Part shown: positions 1 to 2,965 of the stretch, piece by piece
Layout: each line of letters starts with the position of its first letter
How positions within the stretch are numbered: the stretch's first letter is position 1
Assembly (NCBI GenBank): GCA_947068385.1
Contig: CAMTBF010000268.1
Span: 1-5,482 of the forward strand
DNA from: an uncultured Lachnospiraceae bacterium
GTDB taxonomy: Bacteria; Bacillota; Clostridia; Lachnospirales; Lachnospiraceae
Direction: 5' to 3'
DNA length: 5,482 nt
Program-made: the position numbers and the translations under genes
Notes under the pieces: generated by a model
The model's database searches: none
The model's input: only the letters and a program-made list of their open reading frames with translations
Told to the model about the DNA's origin: nothing

Positions 1-57
1 TTTAAGGAAAAGTATGAGCAGAAGGAGACCGCATCAATTTCTACTACAATGCCGTGA
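1..57 (+). CDS. 3' end of an upstream reading frame, probably the same surface protein before a frame break
   Basis: Frame 1 is open from the left edge and ends at TGA 55-57. Its first residues (FKEKYEQK) are charged and fit a surface-protein segment, but after about base 25 the translation becomes Ser/Thr-rich (TASISTTMP) and loses that character. The frame starting at base 18 instead reads GDRINFYYNAVNLHD and runs smoothly into the large downstream ORF. Adding one G in the AAGGAG run around 22-27 would join the two into one protein. The alternative is a separate upstream gene whose TGA overlaps the downstream GTG as GTGA (54-57), allowing coupled re-initiation. Only 19 codons are visible, so the upstream identity is an inference. 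Confidence 0.4.
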   Translation, partial: FKEKYEQKETASISTTMP

Positions 58-878
58 ACCTGCATGACAACAGCAAGTATTATATCCGGGGCATCCGGGA
101 GAGCGGGAAGGACAACAGCGACAGCTTCCAGACCTCCTCTTTCGTGGTTACCGGGGACATGGACTATGTGATAGCATACGGGATCCTGGGGGACGCTACC
201 TCCTACACCATCAACTATGTGGACACGGAGGGGAATACCCTGGCGCCCAGTGAGACGTATTACGGCAACGTAGGCGACCGCCCCGTGGTAGCGTATATCT
301 ACATCGAGGGATGGACGCCCCAGGCCTACAATATGACCCAGACCCTGCAGAAGGATCCGGCGGAGAACGTGTTCACCTTTGTGTACACCAGGACGGAGCA
401 GCCGGCTCCGCCCCAGCCGCCCGCTCCCGCGCCACAGGAGCCTACGCCCACTCCGGTGCCTGAGCCGGAGCCCGTGCCTCCTACCCCCCAGGCCCCTGCG
501 AACCCGGGCATCGTGGTGATACCCAATGACGACACCCCTCTGGGGGGCGGGCCGGGCGGAGCCGATGCGGACAATCCGGACGCTCCTGGGCCTGAGGATG
601 ACGGATTGAATCCCGTAGGGGAGGACGGCGAGACGAATCTCCCTGATGAGGATACCCCTCTGGGGGCTCCGGACGAGCTGCAGAACCTGGACGATGAGGA
701 TGTGCCTACCAGCGGTTTCCCGTTCCCGGGCGGGGATGCGGAGCTTCTGGGCATCCCGGTGCCGGTGATCGTGGTGCTGGCCCTGGGCGCTGTAGCCGCC
801 GCATGGTATTTCCTATTTTTCCGGCGGAAGAAGAAAGAGGCTGAGGGCATGGAAGAAGGGCATTCCGAAGAGGAATAA
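54..878 (+). CDS. Surface protein, C-terminal part: MucBP-like domain, Pro-rich stalk, membrane anchor
   Basis: This is the C-terminal part of an exported surface protein, probably an adhesin or pilin-like subunit. Counting from GTG 54, residues 50-113 resemble a MucBP domain (YTINYVDTEGNTLAPSETYYG, then VGDRP and a closing FTFVYTR). Residues 116-152 are a Pro-rich wall-spanning stalk. Residues 158-217 are acidic and carry two DTPLG motifs. DVPTSG (216-221) is a candidate sortase motif, 234-256 is a membrane segment, and 257-261 are RRKKK, followed by an acidic tail. There is no canonical LPXTG and the gap from DVPTSG to the membrane segment is longer than usual, so simple membrane anchoring is possible. 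No signal peptide is present and GTG 54 lacks a properly spaced ribosome binding site (AAGGAG at 22-27 is too far), so this is not a complete gene. The frame stays open back to base 18. A SipW-type peptidase and a class B sortase follow, and the protein is their likely substrate. Confidence 0.75.
   Translation: MNLHDNSKYYIRGIRESGKDNSDSFQTSSFVVTGDMDYVIAYGILGDATSYTINYVDTEGNTLAPSETYYGNVGDRPVVAYIYIEGWTPQAYNMTQTLQKDPAENVFTFVYTRTEQPAPPQPPAPAPQEPTPTPVPEPEPVPPTPQAPANPGIVVIPNDDTPLGGGPGGADADNPDAPGPEDDGLNPVGEDGETNLPDEDTPLGAPDELQNLDDEDVPTSGFPFPGGDAELLGIPVPVIVVLALGAVAAAWYFLFFRRKKKEAEGMEEGHSEEE
534..666 (+). repeat. Two copies of a 13-bp repeat encoding DTPLG motifs, 120 bp apart
   Basis: ACCCCTCTGGGGG occurs at 534-546 and again at 654-666, exactly 120 bp (40 codons) apart. 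Both copies encode TPLG after an acidic pair (DDTPLG and EDTPLG). Each copy contains a small palindrome, CCCC-TCT-GGGG. A related protein motif, DEDVPTSG, follows further downstream. The identical bases at an exact codon multiple suggest duplication of a linker unit, though the intervening sequence has diverged. Confidence 0.6.
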
Positions 879-886
879 TGAACGCA

Positions 887-922
887 TCCCTCCCGGAAGG
901 GGGAACCCTTCCGGGGACGGGA
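887..922 (+). promoter_or_regulatory. Strong intercistronic hairpin between surface-protein and signal-peptidase genes
   Basis: CCCGGAAGGG (892-901) pairs perfectly with CCCTTCCGGG (906-915) around a GGAA loop of the GNRA type. TCCC (887-890) can pair with GGGA (919-922) across a small internal loop. No T-run follows, so it is not a standard rho-independent terminator. It lies between the stop at 878 and the ribosome binding site at 930-934. Its likely role, inferred, is mRNA processing, protection of the surface-protein message from 3' decay, or partial attenuation so that the two enzymes are made in smaller amounts than their substrate. Confidence 0.7.
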
Positions 923-938
923 GTGGAATAGGAGAATT

Positions 939-1478
939 ATGACGACAGAGGAGATGGAATCGGTTATAAATTCTTCCGGCAGAAAGGGTAGGAAATTCTT
1001 TCCTGCCCTTTGCAGCGTGTTCGGAACTGTGATTCTGCTGGGCGTGATCGCGGCGTTCTTCCCCCTGACCGTGCCGCGGCTTGCGGGCTATGAGATCTAC
1101 GAGGTGGTCAGCGGGAGCATGGAGCCGGAGATCCCGGTGGGCAGCGTGATCTATGTCAAGGCCGTGGAGCCGGAGAAGGTGGAGGCCGGCGACATCATCG
1201 CCTTCGTGCAGAACGGCTCGGTCATCACCCACCGGGTGGAGGAGAACCGGTACGTGGAAGGGGAATTCGTCACCAAGGGGGACGCCAACAGCAAGGAGGA
1301 CATGGAGCCTGTGAAGTACGGCAGCCTGCAGGGGAAGGTGGTGTACCATTTCCCTGTGCTGGGCAGGGTCATGACCCTGGTGTCGGGCAACGTGGGGAAG
1401 CTCTACGCGGCGCTGCTGGTTCTGTGCGGGGTCATGTTCCACATGCTGGCCGGGATACTGCGGGGCAGGCAGGGCTGA
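939..1478 (+). CDS. SipW-type (S26B) signal peptidase I
   Basis: Membrane-bound serine protease that removes signal peptides on the outer face of the cytoplasmic membrane. The 179 residues have an N-terminal membrane segment (about 22-42), the nucleophile motif SGSMEP (Ser60), a GDIIAF strand (84-89), ITHRV with His98, and TKGDAN with Asp115. A second membrane segment lies at about 155-174. His in place of the general-base Lys of ordinary bacterial LepB/SipS enzymes, together with two membrane segments, marks the ER/SipW-like subfamily. The ATG is preceded by AGGAG at 930-934 with a 4-nt gap. The gene lies 60 nt after a surface-protein gene and 51 nt before a class B sortase, so it is probably dedicated to that cassette. 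SipW-type enzymes elsewhere serve dedicated substrates such as TasA, and the related SipA of streptococcal pilus loci assists pilus assembly. The class is confident; the substrate is inferred. Confidence 0.9.
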   Translation: MTTEEMESVINSSGRKGRKFFPALCSVFGTVILLGVIAAFFPLTVPRLAGYEIYEVVSGSMEPEIPVGSVIYVKAVEPEKVEAGDIIAFVQNGSVITHRVEENRYVEGEFVTKGDANSKEDMEPVKYGSLQGKVVYHFPVLGRVMTLVSGNVGKLYAALLVLCGVMFHMLAGILRGRQG

Positions 1479-1520
1479 ACGAAAGGGCATTGGCGGCGGC
1501 GCTGCGGGCAGGGCTGAACG
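1458..1520 (+). repeat. Imperfect direct repeat spanning the signal-peptidase stop and the sortase leader
   Basis: The 14-mer GGCAGGGCTGAACG is present at 1468-1481 and 1507-1520. The match extends to a preceding CTGCGGG in both copies (1458-1464 and 1502-1508) if a 4-base difference is allowed. The first copy contains the TGA stop of the signal-peptidase gene. The second ends within the GGAGGG ribosome binding site of the sortase gene. It looks like a small local duplication that created the spacer between the two genes. Confidence 0.55.
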
Positions 1521-1529
1521 GAGGGATAT

Positions 1530-2336
1530 ATGGGAAAATGGATCAGAAGGGCTGTGGTGCTGGCGGTTGCGGGAGTGTTCCTGTACTCGGTGGTCTCCAT
1601 CGGCCTTACGCTGTATCGGTATCATGTAAGCGATAAATCATATGACGATACCGCGGGGCAGTTCACGGCGCTGGCCTCCGGGGCGGAGGATGCCGCTGCG
1701 GGGACGGGCAGGCCGGAGGCCGGGGAGAGCGGTTCTGCGTTGGGGAGCATGGGCTCTGAGGCGGCGCCGATCAAGGTGGATTTCGACGGGCTGCGGGCCG
1801 TGAACGGCGACATTGCCGGATGGATCTACTGCGAGGGCACGCCCATCAACTATCCGGTGGTCCGCGGTGAGGACAATGATTTCTATCTCCACCACGGCTT
1901 CGACGGCGCGGACAGCAATTCCGGCGCCATCTTCATGGAGGTGGAGAACCGTCCGGGCTTCGCGGACTCCAACACGGTCATCTACGGCCACCACATGAAG
2001 AACGGCTCCATGTTCGCCACACTGGCGAAATACGCGGACCAGGCCTTCTACGAGGAGCATCCGGTGATGTGGCTCCTGACCCCGGAGCAGGACTACAAAA
2101 TCATGATATTCAGCGGCTACACCGCCTCTGCGGACTCGGATGCCTACCAGATATTCAAGGAGGCCTCCGGAGAGCTGGAGGAGTACCTGGCGACGGTCCA
2201 GGTCAGGTCGGATTTCACCGCGGACATAGAGCCGGACGGGGAAGCCAAGTACGTGCTGCTCTCCACCTGCGCCTACGACTTCAAGGACGCCCGGTATGTG
2301 CTACACGGGATGCTGGTGCCGGTGGGGGCTGGCTGA
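1530..2336 (+). CDS. Class B sortase
   Basis: Extracellular, membrane-tethered cysteine transpeptidase that cleaves a C-terminal sorting motif on secreted proteins and joins the substrate to cell-wall peptidoglycan or to a pilin amino group. The 268 residues begin with an uncleaved membrane anchor (about 6-29), then a Gly/Ala/Glu-rich linker (about 40-80). The sortase fold follows: GWIYCEGTPINYPVV (97-111), FYLHH (118-122), SGAIF (131-135), IYGHHM with catalytic His154, LLSTCAY with catalytic Cys247, and DARYVLHG with Arg255. The N-terminal anchor, the spacing of His, Cys and Arg and the YGHxM and STC motifs fit class B. The ATG has GGAGGG at 1520-1525 with a 4-nt gap. It is the last gene of the surface-protein operon, and no clear terminator follows it. 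The class is confident; whether it polymerises pili or anchors to the wall cannot be told. The srtB name is withheld because paralogues are common. Confidence 0.93.
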   Translation: MGKWIRRAVVLAVAGVFLYSVVSIGLTLYRYHVSDKSYDDTAGQFTALASGAEDAAAGTGRPEAGESGSALGSMGSEAAPIKVDFDGLRAVNGDIAGWIYCEGTPINYPVVRGEDNDFYLHHGFDGADSNSGAIFMEVENRPGFADSNTVIYGHHMKNGSMFATLAKYADQAFYEEHPVMWLLTPEQDYKIMIFSGYTASADSDAYQIFKEASGELEEYLATVQVRSDFTADIEPDGEAKYVLLSTCAYDFKDARYVLHGMLVPVGAG

Positions 2337-2373
2337 AGTCCTGAAAGAAAGAGTTCGAAGAGGAAAAAAGAGA

Positions 2374-2402
2374 TTGTACTGAGCCATTCAATATGATAAA
2401 AT
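2374..2402 (+). promoter_or_regulatory. Possible promoter for the antitoxin-like ORF
   Basis: TTGTAC (2374-2379) and TAAAAT (2397-2402) are separated by 17 bp. The -10 matches the sigma-A consensus at 5 of 6 positions, but the -35 at only 3 of 6. An overlapping TATGAT (2392-2397) is a second possible -10. Transcription starting near 2408 would exclude ATG 2405 and favour ATG 2441. It sits in AT-rich DNA where such matches arise by chance. Confidence 0.35.
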
Positions 2403-2428
2403 GAATGCAATCGGGAAATCTAGTATTG

Positions 2429-2435
2429 AAAGGTG
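2429..2435 (+). promoter_or_regulatory. Ribosome binding site fixing the start at 2441
   Basis: AAAGGTG closely matches the anti-Shine-Dalgarno complement and ends 5 nt before ATG 2441. The in-frame upstream ATG at 2405 has no comparable site, so the 57-residue product is preferred over the 69-residue one. Confidence 0.6.
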
Positions 2436-2440
2436 CAAAT

Positions 2441-2614
2441 ATGGAGTTAATAAAAGATAATAATCAGATAAGAGAAAGTCAGAATAAAGACAAATTGTTA
2501 CGGATGCTTGATAGAGGGATTGACGATATGGAAGCTGGAAGAGAGCTGCCATTGGAAGAGGCATTTGATAAAATTACTGAATTGAGGAACATGAGAAGAA
2601 GTGCAAGAGCGTAA
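2441..2614 (+). CDS. Small antitoxin-like protein of a type II toxin-antitoxin module
   Basis: A 57-residue acidic/basic helical protein. The segment RMLDRGIDDMEAGRELPLEEAF (split as RMLDRGIDDMEAG, 21-33, and RELPLEEAF, 34-42) resembles the C-terminal toxin-wrapping tails of Phd/YefM- or RelB-like antitoxins, where a GIxDMEAGR...P.EEA pattern is common. The N-terminal part (1-20, mostly polar) is too short for a usual Phd or ribbon-helix-helix DNA-binding domain, so it may be a truncated or solo antitoxin. Local DNA is about 35% GC against about 63% in the neighbouring sortase gene, which suggests transfer. No complete toxin gene follows, only a short frame that may be a remnant, and then a terminator. 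An alternative in-frame start is ATG 2405, giving 69 residues. The reading frame is fairly secure; the functional assignment rests on recalled motif resemblance and is moderate. Confidence 0.6.
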   Translation: MELIKDNNQIRESQNKDKLLRMLDRGIDDMEAGRELPLEEAFDKITELRNMRRSARA

Positions 2615-2681
2615 AGTTATCTTAACGTGGGGAAAAGATACTTACACAGGAACAGGAGTATTCATATCCATAGTCATATAA
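2601..2681 (+). pseudogene. Possible remnant of a RelE/ParE-like toxin gene start
   Basis: A short frame begins at GTG 2601, overlaps the antitoxin-like ORF by 14 nt and ends at TAA 2679-2681 after 26 codons. Its start, VQERKVILT, resembles the first beta-strand of RelE/ParE toxins (often xYKVILTxxA), and the overlapping layout is typical of antitoxin-toxin pairs. After KVILT the sequence (WGKDTYTGTG) shows no family pattern, and neither alternative frame restores one before the terminator at 2692. It could equally be a chance frame. The evidence is position plus about five residues. Confidence 0.25.
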
Positions 2682-2691
2682 TGATATTACT

Positions 2692-2727
2692 AAAAGGCAG
2701 CCCGTGTTTAGGCTGCCATAATTTTTT
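2692..2727 (+). terminator. Rho-independent terminator
   Basis: GGCAGCC (2696-2702) pairs perfectly with GGCTGCC (2711-2717) around an 8-nt loop, followed by ATAA and a run of six T (2722-2727). An A-run (2692-2695) precedes the stem. It ends the transcript of the antitoxin-like gene, and possibly read-through from the sortase operon, and insulates addA. Confidence 0.85.
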
Positions 2728-2750
2728 GAAGAATAATTTCCAGGTATAAC

Positions 2751-2786
2751 TTGCCCCAGGGAAAAAGTTGTGCTATACTTAAGTCC
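2751..2786 (+). promoter_or_regulatory. Sigma-A-type promoter with extended -10, driving addA
   Basis: TTGCCC (2751-2756; 4 of 6) is followed after exactly 17 bp by TATACT (2774-2779; 5 of 6). A TG dinucleotide at 2771-2772, one base before the -10, makes an extended -10 element. The start point is expected near 2785-2787. It lies just after a terminator and ahead of addA, with no other gene between. No LexA-like GAAC-N4-GTTC box is visible around it, so SOS control is not supported by sight. Confidence 0.75.
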
Positions 2787-2796
2787 ATCAGATGGA
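2784..2796. promoter_or_regulatory. Palindrome at the expected addA transcription start
   Basis: TCCATC-A-GATGGA is a perfect 6-bp inverted repeat around a single base. It lies 5 bp past the -10 and overlaps the expected start point, a usual place for a repressor operator. The regulator is unknown. It overlaps another potential hairpin, GGAGC (2794-2798) with GCTCC (2803-2807), so a role as RNA structure is also possible. Confidence 0.35.
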
Positions 2797-2965
2797 GCAG
2801 CAGCTCCGCACAGATTCGGTAAGCAGGACATTCGGGCCGCGCCAGGCAGCGCGGGACTTAAACTTCTGACATTCTACCATTCAGAACTCCCTGCTTAAGA
2901 CCAACGATTTGACATGAGCAGGGGAAAGGAACGGATTGAAATCCTGAGTAGAGGAAGGGACATCC
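2787..2965 (+). other. Structured 5' leader of addA, no gene seen
   Basis: About 180 nt separate the predicted start point from the addA ATG, and I see no convincing gene there. Four potential hairpins follow one another. They are GGAGC/GCTCC (2794-2807), CCGCGC/GCGCGG (2837-2854, 6-nt loop), TTCTGA/TCAGAA (2864-2886) and a 10-pair stem with G-T wobbles (2888-2897 with 2915-2924). None is followed by a T-run, and I recognise no T-box, riboswitch, SRP RNA or RNase P core motif. The final part holds the addA ribosome binding site AGGAAGGG (2952-2959). A small RNA or a translational control element is possible. Confidence 0.45.

Noticed and set aside
887..922. Rho-independent terminator after the surface-protein gene
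   Set aside because: The stem is strong but GACGGGAGTGG follows instead of a T-run, and the next gene begins 17 nt later with its own ribosome binding site, so read-through is expected.
813..1625. A 270-codon - strand ORF opposite the signal peptidase gene
   Set aside because: It spans two genes and an intergenic hairpin on the other strand and has a His/Pro/Leu-rich shadow composition.
1424..1636. A 70-codon + strand ORF across the signal peptidase-sortase junction
   Set aside because: It overlaps the end of one secure gene and the start of another in a different frame and has no domain signature.
2622..2831. A 69-codon - strand ORF across the terminator and addA promoter
   Set aside because: It would cover a clear terminator and promoter, and its translation has no recognisable features.
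2837..2861. Possible T-box or other riboswitch in the addA leader
   Set aside because: No T-box consensus, no antiterminator-terminator pair with a T-run and no known riboswitch core was seen.
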